Of a stretch of DNA of 11,450 nucleotides, positions 1-6,278 are shown one piece after another. The stretch is from Candidatus Krumholzibacteriia bacterium (GTDB lineage: Bacteria > Krumholzibacteriota > Krumholzibacteriia > LZORAL124-64-63), in the NCBI GenBank assembly GCA_030590265.1, contig JAUUYW010000073.1, forward strand, positions 1-11,450. The letters run 5' to 3'. Position 1 is the stretch's first letter. Each line of letters starts with the position of its first letter. The translations under genes were made by a program, and so were the position numbers. The notes below the pieces were generated by a model. The model worked only from the letters and a program-made list of their open reading frames with translations. It made no database searches and was not told the origin of the DNA.

Positions 1-1
1 G

Positions 2-763
2 AGCTACTCTCTGCAAACCCGCCAAACCATCAGCTTGTCAACGGCAACCCAGATAACCCGCAACGTATCTTTGGATGTTAAATACAGTCAGAAAAATGAT
101 GACCGTGTTCAGGTCAACTCTTCCAGCAAGAACTACCAGCAAGACTGGCCTGATGCCAGCATGTCTTTCAGTGGTTTGGAGCGGTGGCGTATTTTTGGAG
201 GTGGCGGTGAGGAATTGGATTCCGGTTGGTTCCAGTCATCCAACTTCAACATCAGTTACAAGCGCAGCAAAACGGTGAACAATATCACTCCGATATCGTA
301 CAACCCAAGCACTAGTCTAAACCTGAATCCTCGCTGGTCTTTTACCTTCCACAGTGGGGTGAACGCGACTCTTTCAACCACCTACGGCAAGGACCATTCC
401 GAAAACAACGGTGTCGTTACGGAAAATAATAAATTGCGTTTTGGCTTGCAGGTGCGCCACCAATTCAAGGCCCAGGCCTTCCTGGCCAAGATGGGGTTGT
501 ACAGGCCGGGCAGTAATCCGTCCATTAACATGGATGTGGATATCACCTATTCCAATGACCGGCAGGAGCGCTTCAATCCGGGCAGCTCCAATTCCACTCC
601 CACCGGGACAACACGCTTTGGAATCGACCCGCGTTTCGGTTACCAGGTCACTCGCAATCTCAGCGGGGCAGTGACCTTTACTTTTGGCCGCAACAAGAAC
701 CTGGCCACCAACCAGACCACAACCTCCCTGGGGTTGGGCGTGGAGGCAACTTTTGTATTCTAA
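2..763 (+). CDS. C-terminal part of a SprA/Sov-like outer-membrane protein (5' end outside window)
   Basis: The reading frame is open from the window edge (codons from base 2), so only the last 253 residues are seen. The sequence alternates polar and hydrophobic residues and is rich in Asn, Ser, Thr, Gly and aromatics, as in transmembrane beta-strands. It ends in ATFVF, the terminal aromatic typical of BAM-inserted barrels. Segments such as WPDASMSFSGLERW and LNPRWSFTFHSG, followed by FGIDPRFGYQVTRNLSGAVTFTFG, resemble my recollection of the C-terminal region of SprA (Sov), the very large outer-membrane translocon of type IX secretion. I cannot check the rest of the protein, so an unrelated large barrel is possible. 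The downstream glutaminyl cyclase gene overlaps its end by 11 nt. The barrel call is firm; SprA family membership is moderate. Confidence 0.65.
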   Translation, partial: SYSLQTRQTISLSTATQITRNVSLDVKYSQKNDDRVQVNSSSKNYQQDWPDASMSFSGLERWRIFGGGGEELDSGWFQSSNFNISYKRSKTVNNITPISYNPSTSLNLNPRWSFTFHSGVNATLSTTYGKDHSENNGVVTENNKLRFGLQVRHQFKAQAFLAKMGLYRPGSNPSINMDVDITYSNDRQERFNPGSSNSTPTGTTRFGIDPRFGYQVTRNLSGAVTFTFGRNKNLATNQTTTSLGLGVEATFVF

Positions 764-1727
764 GAGATCATTCCAGCCAATCCGGCTTATTGTTTTGAGT
801 GTGATTCTGGTGTTCCAGACTCTCTGTGGGTCGATGGTTTTGGCCGAAGAGACAGCCCTCGCCGATCCACCGGTCTTTCGGGGTCAAAGGGCCATGGAAC
901 TCTTGATTGAACAATGCGAGATGGGGCCGCGCACACCCGGCTCCCCTGGCAACCGACAACTTCGGGATTTCATCATAAAGAAGGCACGTGATGCCGGGCT
1001 GACAGTGAGCACTCACTGCTTTGAGACCGAAATGCCCATGGGACTATCTCCCGTGGAGTTGTGCAATGTGGTGGTTTCTGCCGGGCCTCGTCAAAGTGAA
1101 CCTGGTACCCGACTTTGGCTCGGTGCTCATTATGATACCCGGCCCGTGTGCGATCTTGACCGTGATCCAGCTCTGCGTGACCAACCTCTGACAGGAGCAA
1201 ACGATGGCGCCAGTGGTGTTGCGGTGCTGTTGCATCTCATGGAACTGATGGCCAAAGACGCGCCCAACCGGGGAGTGGATCTGATCTTTTTTGACGGAGA
1301 GGATTCGGGTACTGGCGGTGCGCCAGGGTCTTTCTGTATTGGCAGCCAGAAACTTGCGGGAACCCTGGGCGACTTTTCCAACCCCTTGGATCCGGTTTCC
1401 TGTCAGGGTTTAATCGTACTGGACATGATCGGTGACCGGGATCTTTTCATCCCCATGGAAGGTTACTCACTTCGCCATGCGCCGGAATTTACCCGAGAAG
1501 TCTTTTCCCGGGCCCTGAAATTGGGCCTGCCGGCTTTTTCAATGTCACCTGGACGAGCCATTTTTGATGACCATGTGCCTTTTCTCCAAAAAGGAATTCC
1601 GGCAGTTGACCTCATCGATTTCGACTATCCTCCTTGGCATACCACCGGGGATATACCGCAAGCCTGCAGTGCGGCCAGCTTGCAACAGGTAGGAAAGTTG
1701 GTTACGAATCTAATCTATCGGCCATAA
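753..1727 (+). CDS. Glutaminyl-peptide cyclotransferase-like M28 zinc enzyme, exported
   Basis: Predicted 324-aa enzyme that would convert N-terminal Gln of exported proteins to pyroglutamate. The TTG start at 753 is chosen because GGAGG lies 6 nt upstream and it yields a clean signal peptide: Lys/Arg n-region, hydrophobic core at about 12-27, cleavage near VLA/EE. Motifs in order: RTPGSPG at 60-66, GAHYDT at 124-129, GANDGASG at 148-155, FFDGED at 179-184, LDMIG at 223-227, and DDHVPFLQKGIP at 272-283 followed by PPWHT at 293-297. The last pair matches the DDHxPFL...WHT signature of animal-type glutaminyl cyclases better than plain M28 aminopeptidases. Expected metal ligands are Asp151, Asp184 and His296, with Glu183 as acid/base. 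One oddity is Asp184, where these enzymes usually have a second Glu. The gene overlaps the SprA-like gene by 11 nt, suggesting translational coupling. An M28 aminopeptidase is the alternative. Confidence 0.8.
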   Translation: MYSKRSFQPIRLIVLSVILVFQTLCGSMVLAEETALADPPVFRGQRAMELLIEQCEMGPRTPGSPGNRQLRDFIIKKARDAGLTVSTHCFETEMPMGLSPVELCNVVVSAGPRQSEPGTRLWLGAHYDTRPVCDLDRDPALRDQPLTGANDGASGVAVLLHLMELMAKDAPNRGVDLIFFDGEDSGTGGAPGSFCIGSQKLAGTLGDFSNPLDPVSCQGLIVLDMIGDRDLFIPMEGYSLRHAPEFTREVFSRALKLGLPAFSMSPGRAIFDDHVPFLQKGIPAVDLIDFDYPPWHTTGDIPQACSAASLQQVGKLVTNLIYRP

Positions 1728-1779
1728 ATTTGATTTTTTTTCAAATCCGCACTAAATCTTTACCGGGAAAGGCCGATCA

Positions 1780-1810
1780 TTCAGGCATGGAATAAGATCC
1801 GAAGCCTGAA
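1780..1810 (+). other. Stem-loop in the leader of the zinc-ribbon gene
   Basis: TTCAGGC at 1780-1786 pairs perfectly with GCCTGAA at 1804-1810, giving a 7-bp stem with a 17-nt loop about 11 nt upstream of the Shine-Dalgarno of the next gene. No T-run follows, so it is not a terminator. A role in translation or as a binding site is possible but unsupported. Upstream, at 1728-1746, a weaker AT-rich hairpin with an all-T loop follows the cyclase stop codon. Confidence 0.25.
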
Positions 1811-1832
1811 ACCAGAAATGAAGGAGTGGGGA

Positions 1833-2480
1833 ATGATTGCAACGTGCACTAATTGTCCAGCGCGTTACCAACTGGAAAATGCAAAGATCCCAAGGAAAAC
1901 CATCCAGGTGCGTTGCCCTGCCTGTCAGAGTGTTTTCGCTTTGGATGGCACCAAGGCCGATTTGCTGGAAGAAAGCATTCCGGAAACCACTGCGCCTGAT
2001 ACGTCTGCTCCTGTTGAAATGACTTCTGTTGAAGAGGATTCCCGCCAGGTCACGCCGGAAATTTCCTCCGGATCGGATTTCCAGGATGTCCCAACACCTG
2101 TGAGCGAAAGCCCTGTGTCTCCCGCCTCGAAAGAGCCTGCTCCATCTGCCCCGTCCCTTGAAGTTGAAACCACTTCCTCTGTGGCAGCCAGTGTGGCAAC
2201 TCTGGATGAACCGACCCCTGATGCCGGATCTCATCGTCGCCGCAGGCGCTGCAAGGAAGAAATGATGGCCAGGGCCCTGGTTTCCGATATCCTGGTTTAC
2301 AACAGGGATTCTCGCGATTTGGGCTTGGCTGAAGGCAATCTTTTGGAAGCTCTGGGTGGAGAAATCAAAAAGAGCTGGGAACTTTACAAAGAAAAAGTGA
2401 CTCCCGAAGTGGCCAACAGCACCACTTATTTTCGTGAGGCTCTCAATGAAATTCTGGCTGATGGGGAATCGATTTTTTAA
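1833..2480 (+). CDS. MJ0042-type zinc-ribbon protein with acidic Ser/Pro/Thr linker and helical C-terminal domain
   Basis: A 215-aa protein of unknown specific role. Residues 1-38 form the MJ0042 zinc ribbon: C5-x2-C8 and C28-x2-C31 with the typical intervening RYQLENAKIP...VRCPACQSVF. Residues about 40-140 are a low-complexity acidic linker rich in Glu, Ser, Thr, Pro and Val. A basic RRRRRC stretch then leads into a conserved-looking helical domain of about 75 residues (ALVSDILVYNRDSRDLGLAEG...YFREALNEIL). I have the impression that similar tails occur in deltaproteobacterial zinc-ribbon proteins, but I cannot verify this. No signal peptide or membrane segment is seen, so it is probably cytoplasmic. 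The start at 1833 has AAGGAG 6 nt upstream and places the ribbon at the N-terminus; an ATG at 1818 lacks this. A strong terminator follows directly. Confidence 0.85.
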   Translation: MIATCTNCPARYQLENAKIPRKTIQVRCPACQSVFALDGTKADLLEESIPETTAPDTSAPVEMTSVEEDSRQVTPEISSGSDFQDVPTPVSESPVSPASKEPAPSAPSLEVETTSSVAASVATLDEPTPDAGSHRRRRRCKEEMMARALVSDILVYNRDSRDLGLAEGNLLEALGGEIKKSWELYKEKVTPEVANSTTYFREALNEILADGESIF

Positions 2481-2484
2481 TTCG

Positions 2485-2520
2485 AAGCCCCACCAATTGT
2501 CGGTGGGGCTTTGATTGTTT
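2485..2520 (+). terminator. Rho-independent terminator between convergent genes
   Basis: AAGCCCCACC at 2485-2494 and GGTGGGGCTT at 2502-2511 form a perfect 10-bp stem with a 7-nt loop, followed by a T-rich tail (TTGATTGTTT). It ends the zinc-ribbon gene. The opposing gene stops at 2519, so the hairpin may serve both strands, although the minus-strand tail is less U-rich. Confidence 0.85.
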
Positions 2521-2959
2521 ATTTGCTCCATTTATCCTGACTAATCTCACTGAGGATATCGTCAATTTGCTGCCGAATTCGAATGTTGTGATCCGGCTCA
2601 AAGAGGGCTTGTTTGACCCTTCCCTGGTCATCCTTCTTGACGTATCGGAGAGCTTGCAAATCTTCCATGGACATGAGGATGTCCTTGCTGACCCGCACTT
2701 CCAGGGGTACTCCGTCCTGGTTGTTGGCCGGGTTGTGGAAAGGGTGCATCCCATTACCCCAGCCGTGCACAACCATGGAGCAGAGCAAGGCTCGGAAAGT
2801 ATTTTGCCCCTGAACCGTGTCCAGGTCAAAATTGCCGCCCACTCGATCGGTCACGCTGTCGATGACCGCGCACAGTTTGGTGTTCAGCTTATCTTCAACC
2901 TCAATTTGGAGGAGGCGGGAAAACATGGTCTTCAGGATCTTGTCGGTGTTGGTGGACAT
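2519..2959 (-). CDS. Conserved-looking hypothetical protein, 146 aa, unknown family
   Basis: I do not recognise this protein. The first 40 or so residues look amphipathic-helical (TDKILKTMFSRLLQIEVEDKL). The middle holds FRALLCSMVVHGWGNGMHPFHN at about 61-82, an unusual His/Gly/Asn cluster with two Met, which could be a metal or ligand site. The C-terminus is charged and helical (IRQQIDDILSEISQ). There is no signal peptide or membrane span, so it is probably cytoplasmic. The ATG start at 2957-2959 has GGAG 7 nt upstream. A longer TTG version from 3049 has no Shine-Dalgarno and would overlap a TATAAT -10 element. The opposite strand is also open here, but this strand has the better start signal and a terminator at its end. 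It is monocistronic and faces the zinc-ribbon gene. Confidence 0.7.
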   Translation of the reverse strand: MSTNTDKILKTMFSRLLQIEVEDKLNTKLCAVIDSVTDRVGGNFDLDTVQGQNTFRALLCSMVVHGWGNGMHPFHNPANNQDGVPLEVRVSKDILMSMEDLQALRYVKKDDQGRVKQALFEPDHNIRIRQQIDDILSEISQDKWSK

Positions 2960-3048
2960 TTGGCCACTCCGTTCTGCCATCTGATGGGTTTTATCCAAAT
3001 CTCGCCCTCTGGCCTGAGCTGTTGGACGTTTTCTTATGTTCTCATCCA

Positions 3049-3054
3049 ATTATA
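3049..3054 (-). promoter_or_regulatory. Candidate -10 element for the 146-aa hypothetical gene
   Basis: The minus strand reads TATAAT, an exact consensus -10, about 90 nt upstream of the preferred ATG at 2959. The best -35 at 17 nt (CTCTTT) is poor, so this is a partial promoter call. If it is real, the upstream TTG start at 3049 would be excluded. Confidence 0.35.
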
Positions 3055-3202
3055 AGCAAAATGCTTGCCCAAAAGAGAGGGTCTTGGCAATTAATGACCA
3101 TTTGATAAAGAAACTCAGGTTATGTTGGCACGGGCTTTGCAAATGTTTCTGCAATTGCCTTGTTTGTCTTAAAATGAACCCTCATGGCTTGTGGAGACCC
3201 TG

Positions 3203-4024
3203 TTGACAACCAGCACGCAAAATGCAGTTCGAACTTGCCGATTGCTGTATTACGGCCCGGATGGAGCCGGTAAACGCGATAATTTGCGACTGATCAACCA
3301 ATCCTTACCCCCTCAAATGCGGTTATCCCTGGCTTCTGCCGACCCCGAGCGGCAGATTGCGTTTAGCCTGAAAACGGAAAAGGATGGGGATTGGCAGGTA
3401 CTGGTTCAAGCCATTGACGCAGGCACGGAAAAATTTCCTACAGCGGGCATGGACACTGCTCCACCATTTGATGGCATTATTTTTGTCGTTTCTTCCCGGG
3501 CGCCCGACCTTGACCAATCTCTGGCCTCCTTGGAGGGTTTGAAAAGTTACCTCGATTCCTGGGGGCTGGATTTGATGAACGTACCGGTGGTTCTGCAATA
3601 CAATCATAGGGATGCCTCCGATATGTTGCCCATCGATCGAATGGAGAGCTTGCTGAATCCCTGGGGACTTCTCTCCTTTCCGGCCAGCAGCATTCGCGAT
3701 GAAGGAGTCCGCGAAACCCTGAAGTCGATTTTGGGTTTGACGGTCAATCACCTCACTCACAATTCCCAAACGTCCCCGCAGTCCTCTCCTGCGCCGATAT
3801 CTGCGAAACCTGTAGTGGAAATTTCCACTTCTGGTGATTCACTGGGGCTGGAATATGGACCGCCTTTGCCTGGATCAGAAATTCCTCAGGACACAAAAGA
3901 CCGTGGACAGGCGATATTTGACCAATTGAGCACTTCAGTGGTCGTGCCGGTTAAAATTTCTCGGGAGCTGTTGGATAGAGACGGACCACTCAGAGTCCTT
4001 TTGGAAATTGAAATCATCGATTAA
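3203..4024 (+). CDS. Diverged MglA-family Ras-like GTPase, probably catalytically degenerate
   Basis: A 273-aa protein whose first 190 or so residues align by eye with MglA, the small GTPase of polarity and gliding in deltaproteobacteria. LLYYGPDGAGKR at 14-25 matches the MglA P-loop region (YYGPxxxGKT). SLASADPERQIAFSL matches switch I, FDGIIFVV at 89-96 matches a core strand, VPVVLQYNHRD at 127-137 matches the G4 region, and EGVRETLKSIL at 167-177 follows G5. Every nucleotide motif is altered: the P-loop ends GK-Arg instead of GK-Ser/Thr, the PGQ of switch II reads IDAG, and NKxD is NHRD. A Ser/Pro linker and a strand-forming tail of about 85 residues follow. The TTG start at 3203 has GGAG 6 nt upstream; a GTG at 3191 is the alternative. 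The TPR gene follows after 66 nt. Nucleotide-binding ability is uncertain. Confidence 0.75.
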   Translation: MTTSTQNAVRTCRLLYYGPDGAGKRDNLRLINQSLPPQMRLSLASADPERQIAFSLKTEKDGDWQVLVQAIDAGTEKFPTAGMDTAPPFDGIIFVVSSRAPDLDQSLASLEGLKSYLDSWGLDLMNVPVVLQYNHRDASDMLPIDRMESLLNPWGLLSFPASSIRDEGVRETLKSILGLTVNHLTHNSQTSPQSSPAPISAKPVVEISTSGDSLGLEYGPPLPGSEIPQDTKDRGQAIFDQLSTSVVVPVKISRELLDRDGPLRVLLEIEIID

Positions 4025-4029
4025 ATACT

Positions 4030-4055
4030 CTTCAATCAGGTCCCTTCAATCAGGT
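4030..4055 (+). repeat. Tandem 12-mer direct repeat abutting a promoter
   Basis: CTTCAATCAGGT occurs at 4030-4041 and again at 4044-4055, a 14-nt period with two non-repeated bases between copies. The second copy ends exactly where the -35 hexamer of the next promoter begins. This geometry could suit paired activator sites, or it may be a chance slippage duplication. Confidence 0.6.
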
Positions 4056-4084
4056 TTGACCCTCTGATGGATTTAGGGTAGATT
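4056..4084 (+). promoter_or_regulatory. Sigma70-type promoter for the TPR gene, possibly leaderless
   Basis: TTGACC at 4056-4061 (5/6 to consensus) and TAGATT at 4079-4084 (4/6) are separated by exactly 17 nt. The expected start of transcription, about 7 nt after the -10, falls on or next to the ATG at 4091. No Shine-Dalgarno sits at a normal distance from that ATG (AGGG is 12 nt away and inside the promoter), so a leaderless mRNA is plausible. Confidence 0.5.
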
Positions 4085-4090
4085 CCTGTC

Positions 4091-4945
4091 ATGAATGAAC
4101 AACCAGAAAAAACCAAGACTCCCGCCGAAATCTTCTGCAACGGACACTTGTGTGAAAAAAACGGCCAGTTCGAAGAAGCCCGCAAAGCCTATGAAATGGG
4201 CCTGGGGTTCTCGCCCGGACAACACCCGTGGCATTACCGGCTGGGCTGCGTCCTGATGAAAATGGACCAACCAGCCGGCGCGGAATTATCATTTCGCAAG
4301 GCCTTGGATCTGGCACCTGGCACCGAGGCATACCTGGCCAACCTTGGTGTGTGTCTGGATCGTCAGGGGCGTCGTGATGATGCGGTGCGTGCTTACCGAC
4401 GGGCTATCCATCTGGGTGCCAAAAATCCTGTGGCATATCACAACCTTGGTGCTATTTATGCTGAAGAGGGTAGGGTTGCCGAGGCCATTGATGCTTTTGA
4501 ATCGGCTATTGCCCTGGAGCCCGACGCCGAAGGCTATCACAACCTGGGGCTGGTTCATTTTTCCGGGAATGAATTTGTGAGGGCCCTCAATTGTTTCGAA
4601 CAAGCGGTGGACCATGATGCAAATTTTGCCATGGGCCACTACTTTGCCGGGTTGTGCCTCATGAAAAACGGGTTGTATGAAGAAGCTTGCGGGCGTTTTG
4701 AACACGCCCAAAGCTTGAATGACCACCTGATGAGGATTCCCTTTCACATGGGGGTTTGTCTCCATAAGATGGAGCGTTATGAGCAGGCCAGGCACAAACT
4801 TTCCACTGCTCTGGAATTTTTCCCCGAAGATGGCCGGGTTCACTATCAATTGGCTTTGACTTGTGATGCCCTGGGGTTGCCTCAGGAAGCCCGTTTGCAT
4901 TACAGCCAGGCCCGGGCGGCCCGTAAGCAGGGTCCGTTGTATTGA
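4091..4945 (+). CDS. Tetratricopeptide-repeat protein with eight TPRs
   Basis: A 284-aa protein made almost wholly of 34-residue TPR units at roughly 11-44, 45-78, 79-112, 113-146, 147-180, 181-214, 215-247 and 248-281. Recurrent patterns are AYHNLGAIYAEEGRVAEAIDAF and GYHNLGLVHF. TPR arrays are helical protein-binding scaffolds; no enzymatic domain is present. There is no signal peptide or membrane segment, so it is presumably cytoplasmic. It is rich in Cys for such a protein, with no obvious metal motif. It lies 66 nt after the MglA-like gene, in the same direction and with no terminator between, so it could be co-transcribed with it. It also has a good promoter of its own directly at the start codon. 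The partner is unknown; the GTPase-like neighbour is an obvious candidate by context only. Confidence 0.9.
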   Translation: MNEQPEKTKTPAEIFCNGHLCEKNGQFEEARKAYEMGLGFSPGQHPWHYRLGCVLMKMDQPAGAELSFRKALDLAPGTEAYLANLGVCLDRQGRRDDAVRAYRRAIHLGAKNPVAYHNLGAIYAEEGRVAEAIDAFESAIALEPDAEGYHNLGLVHFSGNEFVRALNCFEQAVDHDANFAMGHYFAGLCLMKNGLYEEACGRFEHAQSLNDHLMRIPFHMGVCLHKMERYEQARHKLSTALEFFPEDGRVHYQLALTCDALGLPQEARLHYSQARAARKQGPLY

Positions 4946-5006
4946 CTCTTCTCTTTCGTTTACCGGCTGGTCATCCAGCAGTATTCCCCCAAAATGAGGT
5001 GTTTTC

Positions 5007-5795
5007 GTGGCCGATTTCCTGAAAATGATTGTCTTGGCTGTTATCCAGGGTCTGACTGAATTCCTGCCGGTTTCCAGCTCTGGGCATTTGGTTCTGACTC
5101 AGCATTTTCTAGGAATTTTGGAAGGGGATATATTCTTCGATATCGTATTGCACGTGGGCACCCTCGGGTCGGTGTTGGTTGTTTATCGTCGGGAAATTTT
5201 ACGTCTGTTGCGGTTTGATAAACCTGCCCTTGGGTATCTGGGCAGCCTGGCAGTGGGCACTTTGCCGGCGGTTGCCGTAGGTCTGTTGGCCAAGGATGCC
5301 ATCGAATCTCTTTTTCACAGCCCTTTGTTCGCCGCTGGTGGATTGTTGTTCACTGCCGGCATTCTGCTTTCGACCCGCTTTTCCCGAGGCTCTGGGGACA
5401 GCCTTCCAGAACCCTGGGAACCTCGAGCCATTGCTCCTTTGCAAGCTGTTCTGATTGGTATGGCCCAGGCCTTCGCCATACTGCCTGGCATCAGCCGGTC
5501 AGGATCAACCATTGCCGCTTCTCTTTGGCTCGGTTTGGCCCGGGCTGAGGCTGCGCGGTTCAGTTTCTTGCTCTCCATCCCGGCCATTGGCGGAGCTCTG
5601 GTTCTTCAATTGCTCGGGGGAGAGATGAATGGTCGCAGTGATGTGGGGATGCTGGTAATGGCGGCAGTAGTTTCTTTTGTGGTGGGATTGCTGGCTATTC
5701 GTTGGACTGCTTTGGCAGTGGTGCAGGCCCATTTCTGGAAATTCAGTTTTTATTGTGTGGCAGCGGGTTTGGTCGCTTTTGCCATTCTCAGGTAA
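5007..5795 (+). CDS. uppP: Undecaprenyl-diphosphate phosphatase UppP (BacA)
   Basis: An integral inner-membrane enzyme that dephosphorylates undecaprenyl diphosphate to the monophosphate, recycling the lipid carrier for peptidoglycan and other envelope polymers. Overexpression of this family gives bacitracin resistance. At 262 aa it is close to the E. coli protein (273 aa). Both signature loops are intact: GLTEFLPVSSSGH at 15-27, with Glu18 and the Ser cluster, and PGISRSGSTI at 160-169, with Arg164. A third conserved segment, ARAEAARFSFLLSIPAI, is at 178-194. Several hydrophobic spans fit the multi-pass topology. The GTG start at 5007 has GAGG/GAGGTG about 6 nt upstream. It lies 61 nt after the TPR gene and converges with the CheY-like gene, with only 7 nt between stop codons and no hairpin terminator there. 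Confidence 0.97.
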   Translation: MADFLKMIVLAVIQGLTEFLPVSSSGHLVLTQHFLGILEGDIFFDIVLHVGTLGSVLVVYRREILRLLRFDKPALGYLGSLAVGTLPAVAVGLLAKDAIESLFHSPLFAAGGLLFTAGILLSTRFSRGSGDSLPEPWEPRAIAPLQAVLIGMAQAFAILPGISRSGSTIAASLWLGLARAEAARFSFLLSIPAIGGALVLQLLGGEMNGRSDVGMLVMAAVVSFVVGLLAIRWTALAVVQAHFWKFSFYCVAAGLVAFAILR

Positions 5796-5802
5796 CCCGG
5801 AT

Positions 5803-6177
5803 TCAGACTCCTGACACAGCCAAGAGGTGGTCCAGAGTGTCGATCACCCGTTCCTGATCAAAAGGTTTGATGATGAAATCCCGGGCTCCTGCCTTGATGC
5901 AGGCCAAAACCTGGTCTTTTTGACCGAGGGCTGTGATCATCACAACATTGGCGGTTTGATCGACCTGAATAATCTTCTTCAGGGCTTCCAGCCCATCAAC
6001 TTCCGGCATGGTGATGTCCAGCAGCACCAGGTCGGGTTTCTTGTTTTGATATTCTTCAAAAGCTTCCTGACCATTGGCGGCTTCGGCAACCACTTCCAGG
6101 CCCATATCTTCAACAATATCCCGGAGCATCATCCGCATGAATTCTGCGTCATCTACGATGAGAACGGCGTTGCTCAA
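5803..6177 (-). CDS. Single-domain CheY-like response regulator
   Basis: A 124-aa stand-alone receiver domain with no output domain. The acidic pocket Asp9-Asp10 (LIVDD), phospho-acceptor Asp54 (LVLLDITMPEVDG), Thr82 (MITALG) and Lys104 (IIKPF) are all present, so it should be phosphorylatable. Such proteins act through protein contacts, classically at the flagellar switch, but also as phosphorelay or polarity factors. No kinase, chemoreceptor or flagellar gene is in the window. The start is set at TTG 6177, with GGAGGT 5 nt upstream; a longer ATG version from 6240 would add 21 residues without a good ribosome site. Its leader holds a 7-bp hairpin (6210-6226) of unknown meaning. It lies 101 nt downstream of the membrane/TPR gene on the same strand and may be co-transcribed. 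Confidence 0.93.
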   Translation of the reverse strand: MSNAVLIVDDAEFMRMMLRDIVEDMGLEVVAEAANGQEAFEEYQNKKPDLVLLDITMPEVDGLEALKKIIQVDQTANVVMITALGQKDQVLACIKAGARDFIIKPFDQERVIDTLDHLLAVSGV

Positions 6178-6278
6178 CTTGCACCTCCGGCAATGAATTT
6201 CCCTGACTGGATGGGATTTTCCCATCAACAACCTGTTCAAAGAATTATTCGACCCATGGAGCCAAGACTTTAGCTGCG

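Noticed and set aside
1728..1746. ATTTGA-T7-TCAAAT hairpin after the cyclase gene, as a terminator
   Set aside because: The stem is 6 bp and nearly all A/T, and the T-run is in the loop rather than after the stem.
1752..2531. Long minus-strand open frame opposite the zinc-ribbon gene
   Set aside because: His, Arg, Phe and Gly-rich composition typical of an antisense shadow, with the zinc-ribbon motif clear on the plus strand.
2567..3055. Open 162-codon frame on the plus strand opposite the 146-aa gene
   Set aside because: No ribosome site and unusual composition. The minus-strand frame has a Shine-Dalgarno, a TATAAT upstream and a terminator at its end.
4966..4979. GCTGG-TCAT-CCAGC hairpin before uppP
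   Set aside because: Only 5 bp with no T-run; likely chance, and it does not cover the ribosome site.
6210..6226. GATGGGA-TTT-TCCCATC hairpin in the leader of the CheY-like gene, as a terminator
   Set aside because: No U-tract on the minus strand after the stem. It may be a leader structure, but nothing supports a function.
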